From an uncultured Actinomycetes bacterium (GTDB taxonomy: Bacteria; Actinomycetota; Acidimicrobiia; IMCC26256; PALSA-555): 12,740 bases of DNA. Positions 1 to 5,252 of the stretch are shown piece after piece. Location of the stretch: the NCBI GenBank assembly GCA_937927875.1, contig CALEYV010000071.1:1-12740 (forward strand), read 5' to 3'. Both the position numbers and the translations under genes were made by a program. The notes under the pieces are model-generated. The model did not search any database. It saw only the letters and a list, made by a program, of their open reading frames with translations, and was not told the origin of the DNA. Each line of letters opens with the position of its first letter. The first letter of the stretch is position 1.

Positions 1-45
1 GATTTCTGCCTGTCTCGTGGGCTCGGAGATGTGTATAAGAGACAG
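1..45 (+). other. Illumina Nextera sequencing adapter (artefact)
   Basis: These bases are synthetic. Positions 12-45 are identical to the 34-nt Nextera read-2 transposase adapter, including the 19-bp Tn5 mosaic end AGATGTGTATAAGAGACAG at 27-45. Positions 4-11 (TTCTGCCT) match the Nextera i7 index known as N703, and positions 1-3 (GAT) match the end of the P7 primer. The order P7 end, index, adapter is exactly that of a library molecule, so this is untrimmed adapter at a contig end rather than a transposon. Reading frames that start here give the well-known spurious peptides MYKRQ and MCIRDR. Genomic sequence starts at 46. Confidence 0.97.
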
Positions 46-131
46 ACCTCGTCCTCGTCGACCCCCAGCGTGTCGAGGGCGACGTCGAGCGCCGCGGCGA
101 CGGTCCGCCCCGTCGTCTCCACCCATTCCAC
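46..131 (-). CDS. jag: Jag/KhpB RNA-binding protein, N-terminal fragment (cut by contig end)
   Basis: Only the first 28 codons are present before the sequence runs into adapter at base 45. The minus strand reads from a GTG at 131 as VEWVETTGRTVAAALDVALD and continues TLGVDEDE. This fits the Jag N-terminal domain, which normally begins with a short E-x-x-G-x-T-(V/I)-x-x-A-L-x-x-A-L-x-x-L-G pattern. Full-length Jag/KhpB then has KH and R3H single-stranded nucleic-acid-binding domains, which are not visible here. The GTG lies 10 bases after the yidC stop, and a GAGG sequence overlapping that stop at 8 bases spacing can serve as ribosome binding site. In Actinomycetota and Firmicutes jag usually follows yidC, which supports the call. 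The truncation is an assembly effect, not a pseudogene. Confidence 0.75.
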
Positions 132-141
132 GGGCGGAACC

Positions 142-1341
142 TCAGCGCTTCCGCTTCTTCTTCGAACTCCGCTGTCGTTGCTGGGGCGGTGGTCGCCCGC
201 TGCTTGGCCCACTCCGGGCCGTCGACCGCGCCGGTCGGGCGGTGGCGGTCCGGGTCGGCCGGCTCGGCGCCGTCGTCCGTGCGCCCCCGTTGCCGGTCGG
301 GAGCGGCGGCAGCTGGAAGAACCCCCGCAGCCCGCTGCCCCGCACCCGCTCCTCCTGGATCAGGGCCCGGGGCGGGACCGCGGGACGCCGCTGGGCCGCC
401 CGGGGCTGGGGTCGGCGCTCCGGCTTGGCCCGGGGCTGCACGGCCGGCGTCCGGGGCTTGTCCCGACGGGCGGCCCCGTCGCCGTTGTCCTCCCGAGGCG
501 GTGGGGTCTCCTCTTCCGCCTCGGTCCGGTCGCTGCTGGCCACGTCGATCGCCTTCGCCCCGGCCCCGAGCTTCCGGCTCGCCGGGCCCTGGGTCATCTC
601 GTGGCCGTGGCGGCGCCACACGATCTCCTGCTGGGCCACCCGGGACAGGTTGCTGACGAAGAAGTACAGGACCAGCCCGGCCGGGAACTGCAGCGAGATG
701 AGGCCGAAGAAGATCGGGAGGATCTTCATGACCGTGCCCATCTGCTTGCTGGCCTGGGGGGTCCGCGAGGTCTGCTGGCGGGTCTGGAGCAGGCCGGTGA
801 CGACCACCAAGCCGACCAGGACGAAGTAGGGGGCGGCGGTGGTGATCCCGTGGACCTCGGTCGCCGTCTTCTGGAGGTCGATGCCGAGGAACTTCACCGA
901 GTGCAGGTTCGAGGCGGGATGGCCGCAGTTCTTCAGCCCGCCGCAGAACTTGTTGTAGAGCCCGTTGAACGAGCCGGTCTTCGGGATGTGCTTGTACGGG
1001 TCGCGCAGCACCCGGAACAGCAGGAAGAAGATCGGCATCTGCACCAGGAGCGGCAGGCACCCGCTCAGCGGGTTGATGTGGTTCTCCTGGTAGAACCGCA
1101 TCATCTCCTCGTTGAGCTTCTGGCGATCCCCCTTGTACTTCGCCTGCAGCTTCTTGATCTCCGGCTGCACGCGCTGCATCGCCATCATCGACTTGAACTG
1201 CTTCGCGGTGAGTGGATAGAGGATCACCATCACGGCGATGGTCAGCAGGATGATCGAGACGCCGAGGTCCGGCACCAGCGAGTAGAAGAACGCCAGCACC
1301 GCGCCGAGCGCGTTGTACATCGTGTTGAGGAACTGCTGCAT
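142..1341 (-). CDS. yidC: YidC/Oxa1 family membrane protein insertase
   Basis: YidC inserts and folds membrane proteins in the cytoplasmic membrane, alone or with SecYEG. The 399-residue protein has the Gram-positive form without the large periplasmic domain. Membrane segments lie at about 12-45, 92-112, 168-187 and 204-232. Family hallmarks are the YPLTAKQ stretch after the first core helix (42-48), the cytosolic coiled hairpin (about 50-90), NPLSGCLPLLVQMPIF (90-105) and the FPAGLVLYF helix (219-228). After about residue 240 comes a 160-residue hydrophilic tail rich in Pro, Arg and Ala, with an acidic patch near 271-286 and a very basic end (SSKKKRKR), likely to contact ribosomes. The position matching the conserved groove arginine of E. 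coli R366 and B. subtilis SpoIIIJ R73 is Met38. The ATG start has GAGG five bases upstream and sits 9 bases after the yidD stop. Confidence 0.95.
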   Translation of the reverse strand: MQQFLNTMYNALGAVLAFFYSLVPDLGVSIILLTIAVMVILYPLTAKQFKSMMAMQRVQPEIKKLQAKYKGDRQKLNEEMMRFYQENHINPLSGCLPLLVQMPIFFLLFRVLRDPYKHIPKTGSFNGLYNKFCGGLKNCGHPASNLHSVKFLGIDLQKTATEVHGITTAAPYFVLVGLVVVTGLLQTRQQTSRTPQASKQMGTVMKILPIFFGLISLQFPAGLVLYFFVSNLSRVAQQEIVWRRHGHEMTQGPASRKLGAGAKAIDVASSDRTEAEEETPPPREDNGDGAARRDKPRTPAVQPRAKPERRPQPRAAQRRPAVPPRALIQEERVRGSGLRGFFQLPPLPTGNGGARTTAPSRPTRTATARPARSTARSGPSSGRPPPQQRQRSSKKKRKR

Positions 1342-1350
1342 CGGGGCCTC

Positions 1351-1635
1351 TCAGGAGGTGGCGACCCCGGCCGGGGTCGCCTGTGGGGAACGTTTGTTCG
1401 ACGGGGGCACGGGGTCGAGACCGCCCTCGTGCCAGGGATGGCACCGGCCGACCCGCCGGATGGCCAGCCAGGATCCCCGCCCCGCGCCGTGCTCCTGCAA
1501 CGCCTCCAGGGCATACGCGGAGCAGGACGGGTAGAAGCGGCAGCGGGGCGGCAGGCGGGTGCTCACGACCCGCCAGGCCCGGATCGGGACCATCAGGACC
1601 CGGGCGACCGGGCTCGGCTGACGGCCGGCGCTCAT
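1351..1635 (-). CDS. yidD: Membrane protein insertion efficiency factor YidD
   Basis: This small protein (94 residues) belongs to the YidD/DUF37 family, which is genetically linked to YidC and improves membrane-protein insertion at the inner face of the membrane. The diagnostic pattern is clear: an amphipathic start (VPIRAWRVV), then RCRFYPSCSAYALEALQEHG (31-50), GSWLAIRRVGRCHPW (54-68) and GGLDPVPP (71-78). The three family cysteines are C32, C38 and C65. The last 16 residues are not conserved and are encoded partly by a perfect 22-bp palindrome. The open frame extends far upstream with no YidD similarity; I chose the ATG at 1635 because the homology starts just after it and because it overlaps the rnpA stop by four bases (ATGA), the usual sign of translational coupling. 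yidC follows after 9 bases. Confidence 0.93.
   Translation of the reverse strand: MSAGRQPSPVARVLMVPIRAWRVVSTRLPPRCRFYPSCSAYALEALQEHGAGRGSWLAIRRVGRCHPWHEGGLDPVPPSNKRSPQATPAGVATS
1360..1381. repeat. Perfect 22-bp palindrome in the yidD 3' end
   Basis: GGCGACCCCGG (1360-1370) is followed directly by its exact reverse complement. It encodes part of the non-conserved YidD tail and lies 18 bases before the yidC start on the shared mRNA. Next to it, CCTC-CTGA-GAGG (1358-1347, minus strand) can form a small hairpin that hides the yidC Shine-Dalgarno. Confidence 0.7.
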
Positions 1636-1961
1636 CGGGCACCGCCCCCGTCGCGCACCGCGGCGCCCAGGCAGCGCACCAGCTCGCGGAACGGCATGCT
1701 CACGACCGGCCGGCTCGCGCCGACGAGGTACGCGGCACCCGGCCGGAGCGCGTCCGCGTGCTCCCGGAGCGCAGCTCGGAGACGTCGGCGCGCACGGTTG
1801 CGCGCCACCGCGCCGCCGACGCCGCGCCCGACCGCGTACGCGACCCGCGGTGCGGTCGCTTCGCCGGTCCTGACGACGCGAACGGAGACCGGTCCCCGGC
1901 GCGTCGGCCGTACCTGCGCGAGCGCCTCGAAGGTCGCACGGTCGTGGATCGGCTGGCTCAG
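1632..1961 (-). CDS. rnpA: Ribonuclease P protein component, apparent CTG start
   Basis: RnpA is the protein cofactor of RNase P, which removes 5' leaders from pre-tRNAs. I translated this frame by hand because it has no ATG, GTG or TTG in the usable place. From a CTG at 1961 it reads as 109 residues: (M)SQPIHDRATFEAL near the start, VSVRVV and RVAYAVGR in the core, then the RnpA signature GGAVARNRARRRLRAALRE at about residues 53-71, and ends RDGGGAR. The RNR-x-x-RRLR helix is the RNA-binding signature. Upstream in the same frame there is a stop (TAG at 2000-1998) and no common start codon between, so the CTG, which overlaps the rpmH stop as CTGA, is the best candidate. No Shine-Dalgarno sequence precedes it, which suggests coupling to rpmH. 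The 3' end overlaps yidD by four bases. Confidence 0.88.
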   Translation of the reverse strand: MSQPIHDRATFEALAQVRPTRRGPVSVRVVRTGEATAPRVAYAVGRGVGGAVARNRARRRLRAALREHADALRPGAAYLVGASRPVVSMPFRELVRCLGAAVRDGGGAR

Positions 1962-2092
1962 GCCGCGAGTCGCTTGCGGCCACGCGCGCGTCGCGCCCTA
2001 AGCACGGCTCGGCCGCCGCGGGTCCGCATCCGGGCGCGGAACCCGTGGGTCTTCTTGCGCTTCCGGTTGTTCGGTTGGTACGTGCGCTTCAC
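1958..2092 (-). CDS. rpmH: 50S ribosomal protein L34
   Basis: L34 is a very short, highly basic protein of the large ribosomal subunit. The 44-residue product begins (V/M)KRTYQPNNRKRKKTHGFR and continues ARMRTRGGRAVL and RKRLAA, an almost ideal L34 sequence of normal length. The open frame continues 22 codons upstream, but the GTG at 2092 is clearly the start: the conserved KRTYQPN follows at once, and a strong Shine-Dalgarno (GGAGG) lies six bases before it. It is the first gene of the minus-strand operon rpmH-rnpA-yidD-yidC-jag, transcribed away from dnaA, the usual arrangement around bacterial origins. Its stop overlaps the proposed rnpA start. Confidence 0.97.
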   Translation of the reverse strand: MKRTYQPNNRKRKKTHGFRARMRTRGGRAVLRARRARGRKRLAA

Positions 2093-2181
2093 GAGTGACC
2101 TCCAGGAGCGCACCGAAGCCGCTGCGCGATCGCCGTAGAAGGGGCGAGACGCAGCCAAGGTGTGCGCTGCGGTGACGCGAC

Positions 2182-2211
2182 AGTGTACGAGCGCCGCGAA
2201 CAGAGTCGCAA
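2182..2211 (-). promoter_or_regulatory. Candidate sigma-A-type promoter for rpmH operon
   Basis: On the minus strand TTGCGA (2211-2206) and TACACT (2187-2182) are separated by 18 bases. Each matches 4 of 6 bases of the -35 and -10 consensus. Transcription would start near 2175, giving a leader of about 80 bases before the rpmH GTG. Judged by eye only. Confidence 0.45.
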
Positions 2212-2253
2212 CGCGCGCGTGGCGACCACGTCGACCGTCGCGCTGGTCACCCC

Positions 2254-2283
2254 TTGTGACTGCTCGGAGGCCGGTGCTACGTT
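2254..2283 (+). promoter_or_regulatory. Candidate promoter for dnaA
   Basis: TTGTGA (2254-2259) and TACGTT (2278-2283) are separated by 18 bases, a plausible -35/-10 pair facing dnaA. Transcription would begin near 2290, leaving a leader of roughly 115 bases that includes the DnaA-box cluster at 2391-2423. Judged by eye; a second promoter closer to the gene is possible. Confidence 0.35.
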
Positions 2284-2390
2284 CCCGGCTCGCCGTCGAT
2301 CCGGCCTACGACGGCGCACTTCCCCACGGGGCCTCGCCTCGACTGGGCCGGCCAACCCTGAGGGGGGAGCGGCCCAGGCGCCACTCCCGT

Positions 2391-2423
2391 TTCTCCACAA
2401 CATGTGGACGCGCCTGTGGACAA
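2391..2423. promoter_or_regulatory. DnaA-box cluster over the dnaA start codon
   Basis: Three DnaA-box-like 9-mers are packed here: TTCTCCACA (2391-2399, forward), TGTGGACGC (2403-2411, reverse) and TGTGGACAA (2415-2423, reverse). The last is an exact reverse complement of TTGTCCACA, the box form favoured in high-GC Actinomycetota; the first has one mismatch to TTATCCACA. The first two form an inverted pair, and the second and third are 12 bases apart. The second box contains the GTG start of dnaA, so bound DnaA could repress its own gene. The autoregulatory role is inference. Confidence 0.6.
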
Positions 2424-3843
2424 CGTCAACCTGCCCGATCCGCAACCCCGTGATGACCTGGCCGAACGGGTCTGGGACCAGGCCCGGGGGCGGGTCCGGG
2501 CCGAGCTCGCGGACTCGACCTGGCAGACGTGGTTCCACGGCCTCCGCCCGCTGCGGCTCCGCGACGACGTCCTCCATCTGAGCGTCCCGAACCAGGTCGC
2601 CGCCGCCAAGATCCGGTCCCAGTACCTCCCCATCCTCGAGTCGGCCCTGCTGCGGTCGACCGGCCGGCCCCTCGCGGTGGACCTCCAGGTCGACACGGAC
2701 GCCCGGGTCGAGGAGGTCGCCGTGGCGCGAGCGCCGGCCGCCCCGGCCCCGCCGGCCGCCGACCCAGCGCCGGCCAAGTCGGAGCTCGCGCCGCCGCTCA
2801 CCACCGCCCGGCTGAACCCGCGTTACACGTTCAGCCAGTTCGTGATCGGCGCCTCGAACCGCTTCGCGCACGCGGCCGCGCTGCAGGTCGCCGAGGAGCC
2901 GGCGACCGCGTACAACCCGCTCTTCATCTACGGCCGGGCCGGCCTCGGCAAGACGCACCTGCTGCACGCGATCGGGCACCACCTGCTGGACCTGCACCCG
3001 AACTTCCGCGTCCGGTACGTGAACACCGAGTCGTACATGAACGACTTCGTGGAGGCGATCCGCGACCGGAGCCGGATGCCGCTCTTCAAGCGCCGCTACC
3101 GCGAGCTCGACGCGCTCCTCATCGACGACATCCAGTTCCTCGAGCGCACCGAGGAGCTGCAGGAGGAGTTCTTCCACACGTTCAATCACATCCACAACAA
3201 CGGCGGCCAGATCATCATCTCGTCGGACCGCTCGCCGAAGAACATCGCCACCCTCGAGGACCGGCTGCGGAGCAGGTTCGAATGGGGCCTAATCACCGAC
3301 GTGGTGCCCCCCGAGTTCGAGACCCGCCTCGCCATCCTCCGCAAGAAGACGGAGGCCGAGCACCTGCACGGCATCCCGGACGAGGTCCTGGCCTTCATCG
3401 CCTCCAGCATCGAGGACAACATCCGGGAGCTCGAGGGCGCCCTCATCCGGATCGCGGCGTACTCGAGCCTGAACCGCACGCCCCTCTCCGAGGAGGTCGC
3501 CCGGTCCGTGCTCGCCGACATCGTCCCGGCCCGCGAGCCTCGCGAGATCACCCCCACCCTGATCCTCGACGAGACCTCGAAGCAGTTCGGCTGGACCCTC
3601 GACGAGCTCTGCGGCAAGAGCCGCCGCCGCCCCCTCGTCACCGCCCGCCAGATCGGCATGTACGTCATGCGCGAGCTGACCGACCTCAGCTTCCCCCGCA
3701 TCGCCGAAGAGTTCGGTGGTCGCGACCACACCACCGTCATGTACGCCGTCGCCAAGATCCGCGAGCAGATGCAGGAACGCCACCACACGTTTGCGCAGGT
3801 CAACGAGCTCATGAAGCGGATCCGCCGCGGCAGCGCGACCTGA
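2404..3843 (+). CDS. dnaA: Chromosomal replication initiator protein DnaA
   Basis: DnaA binds oriC as an ATP-dependent filament, melts the origin and recruits the helicase. The 479-residue protein has the standard layout: domain I (about 18-92), a short Pro/Ala-rich linker (about 100-135), the AAA+ domain (about 138-350) and the DNA-binding domain (about 380-479). Visible motifs are Walker A GRAGLGKTH (177-185), Walker B LLIDDIQFL (238-246), the ISSDRSP sensor I region (272-278), the LRSRFEWGL segment with the likely arginine finger (R291) and the DnaA signature GGRDHTTVMYAVAKI (438-452). Walker A carries R-A where actinobacterial homologues usually have E-S; the catalytic Lys and Thr are intact. 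The start is a GTG without a clear Shine-Dalgarno; GTG at 2416 is an alternative. An ATG at 2402 is out of frame. Confidence 0.98.
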   Translation: MDAPVDNVNLPDPQPRDDLAERVWDQARGRVRAELADSTWQTWFHGLRPLRLRDDVLHLSVPNQVAAAKIRSQYLPILESALLRSTGRPLAVDLQVDTDARVEEVAVARAPAAPAPPAADPAPAKSELAPPLTTARLNPRYTFSQFVIGASNRFAHAAALQVAEEPATAYNPLFIYGRAGLGKTHLLHAIGHHLLDLHPNFRVRYVNTESYMNDFVEAIRDRSRMPLFKRRYRELDALLIDDIQFLERTEELQEEFFHTFNHIHNNGGQIIISSDRSPKNIATLEDRLRSRFEWGLITDVVPPEFETRLAILRKKTEAEHLHGIPDEVLAFIASSIEDNIRELEGALIRIAAYSSLNRTPLSEEVARSVLADIVPAREPREITPTLILDETSKQFGWTLDELCGKSRRRPLVTARQIGMYVMRELTDLSFPRIAEEFGGRDHTTVMYAVAKIREQMQERHHTFAQVNELMKRIRRGSAT

Positions 3844-4104
3844 CCTCGGCGTGGCTGCGCCGCGTGTGGACGACACTGTGGAAAGGTGGGGAAACCGATC
3901 CCACGCCTCTGGATACCGTGGGCCTCTACGAGCCCTCCGCCTCAGCCCCGGTGGAAAACGGTCGAATCCTGGGGAAACCTGGGGACGACCGATTCGGCCT
4001 CTGACCTGCCCCGACGGGGGTGCTGTCCACAATCCACAGCCCCTATTACAACTACGACCTAGGTACTAAGTAGTAATCACAAGGCCCACCCACAGGAGCG
4101 GCCC
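3844..4104. other. oriC: Chromosomal replication origin (oriC), dnaA-dnaN intergenic region
   Basis: This 261-bp non-coding gap between dnaA and dnaN is the expected origin. It contains seven DnaA-box-like 9-mers in one orientation: TGTGGACGA (3865), TGTGGAAAG (3877), TGGGGAAAC (3887), TCTGGATAC (3908), GGTGGAAAA (3950), TGGGGAAAC (3970) and TGGGGACGA (3980). Two more face the other way: CTGTCCACA (4023) and CAATCCACA (4030). Most depart from the consensus at one to three bases and should be weak sites. They are followed by an AT-richer tract at about 4043-4081, the only one nearby, which is the likely unwinding element. Genes diverge on the two sides of this region, consistent with bidirectional replication away from it. 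Confidence 0.85.
4043..4081. promoter_or_regulatory. Probable DNA unwinding element with DnaA-trio-like repeats
   Basis: Directly after the box CAATCCACA (4030-4038) and a short GC spacer, the top strand reads in triplets CTA TTA CAA CTA CGA (4043-4057), then an AT-rich run to 4081. On the bottom strand, three of these five triplets are GAT or AAT, which fit the DnaA-trio consensus 3'-(G/A)A(T/A). The order box, GC spacer, trios, AT-rich DNA is that of the basal unwinding system described in Bacillus subtilis. A further TAG/TAA-rich segment lies at 4059-4077. The role is inferred from this layout. Confidence 0.55.
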
Positions 4105-5208
4105 GTGAAGTTCCGTTGCGAACGTGACACCCTCGCCGACGCGGTCGCCACCGCCTACCGCGCCGTCGCGTCTCGCACCGGCGCGCTCCCGGTCTTGTCC
4201 GGTCTCCTCGTCCGCCTACAGGAGGGCGAGGTCGAGCTGGTCGGATCCGATCTCGAGCTCACGATCCGGGTGCGGGTCCCGGCTGAGGTCGAGGGGACGG
4301 GGAGCGCGGTGCTCGTGGCCCGCCTGCTCCAGGAGCTGATGGGGCGTCTGGCGGCCGGCGCCGTCCGCGTGGAGATCGGTGAGGACCAGGCCAAGATCGA
4401 GGCCGGGCGGTTCCGCTCCGAGATCCGGACCCTGGCCGCGTCCGACTTCCCGCGGCTTCCCGAGCCGGCCGGCCAGGGCGTGAAGGTCGCGGCCGGTCCG
4501 CTCTCCCAGGGGCTCCGGCAGGTGGTGCCGGCGGCATCGAAGGACGACGCCCGCCCGATCCTCACCGGCGTGCTCGTCGCGGCCACCGCCGACGGGGTGC
4601 GGCTGGTGGCCACCGACTCCTACCGCCTCGCGGTGCGGGATCTCCCGGGGGTGAGCCTCCTCACCGAGGGCCGCTCGGTGCTCGTCGGCGCGAAGGGCCT
4701 CGCCGAGCTGCAGCGGCTGCTGCCGTCCGACGGGGACGTGGAGGTGTTCCTCGGCGAGCGGGACGTGACGTTCCGGCTCGACAAGACCGAGCTCACCGCC
4801 CGCCTGGTGGAGGGCGAGTTCCCGAACTACCAGCAGCTCGTGCCGAGCGGCTACCCGAACCGTCTCACCGTGGAACGGGACGCGCTCGCCGACGCCGTGA
4901 ACCGGGTCCGGCTCGTCGCAGGACAGAACCGCGACTCCAGCCCGATCCGCCTCGCGATGAGCGCCGACGGCTTGGAGCTCTCCGCGACCGCGCAGGACGT
5001 CGGCCAGTCCTACGAGCCGGTGGAAGGCAAGTACGAGGGGTCGGAGCTGACGGTCGCCTTCAACTCCCAGTTCCTGCTCGACGGCCTCGAGGCGGCGGGC
5101 TCCTCCGAGATCGTCGTCGAAACCATCGACCCCCTGAAGCCGGCGGTGCTCCGGGGCAGCGACGGAGCCGACTTCTTGTATCTCCTCATGCCGGTGCGGA
5201 TCGCCTGA
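4105..5208 (+). CDS. dnaN: DNA polymerase III beta subunit (sliding clamp)
   Basis: The beta clamp encircles DNA and tethers the replicative polymerase and repair proteins. The 367-residue protein has three repeated clamp domains of about 120 residues each. Recognisable stretches are MKFRCERDTLADAV at the start, SGLLVRL and SDLELTI in domain I, RPILTGVLV and VATDSYRLAVRDL (about 150-180) in domain II, LVEGEFPNYQQLVP (about 234-247) and the terminal LMPVRIA, the counterpart of the usual C-terminal MPMRL that forms part of the partner-binding pocket. Length is normal. The start is a GTG with AGGAG six bases upstream, which settles the start. It follows oriC directly, and recF lies 44 bases downstream, so dnaN and recF are probably cotranscribed. 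Confidence 0.98.
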   Translation: MKFRCERDTLADAVATAYRAVASRTGALPVLSGLLVRLQEGEVELVGSDLELTIRVRVPAEVEGTGSAVLVARLLQELMGRLAAGAVRVEIGEDQAKIEAGRFRSEIRTLAASDFPRLPEPAGQGVKVAAGPLSQGLRQVVPAASKDDARPILTGVLVAATADGVRLVATDSYRLAVRDLPGVSLLTEGRSVLVGAKGLAELQRLLPSDGDVEVFLGERDVTFRLDKTELTARLVEGEFPNYQQLVPSGYPNRLTVERDALADAVNRVRLVAGQNRDSSPIRLAMSADGLELSATAQDVGQSYEPVEGKYEGSELTVAFNSQFLLDGLEAAGSSEIVVETIDPLKPAVLRGSDGADFLYLLMPVRIA

Positions 5209-5252
5209 CCGGACGACGAACCGCTGCCGGTGCGCCGTGACGCGGACCCGCC

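Larger units (their letters stand above)
2093..2403. promoter_or_regulatory. Divergent rpmH/dnaA control region (311 bp, no gene)
   Basis: This gap separates the divergent rpmH operon and dnaA. I see no convincing coding frame. It holds a candidate rpmH promoter on the minus strand, a candidate dnaA promoter on the plus strand and, at its dnaA end, DnaA-box-like sites. Long open frames crossing it on either strand are compositional shadows with no recognisable protein. There is no strong ribosome binding site just before dnaA. The gap lacks an AT-rich stretch, so the unwinding region is more likely between dnaA and dnaN. Confidence 0.8.

Noticed and set aside
27..45. Tn5 mosaic end as evidence of a natural transposon
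   Set aside because: The flanking index and P7 bases show it is the engineered sequencing adapter; no transposase gene or second end is present.
31..2001. 656-codon open frame beginning MYKRQ
   Set aside because: It starts inside the Nextera adapter and lies antisense to yidC, yidD and rnpA, so it is an artefact.
2402..2404. ATG just before dnaA as its start codon
   Set aside because: It is out of frame with DnaA; the GTG at 2404 is in frame.
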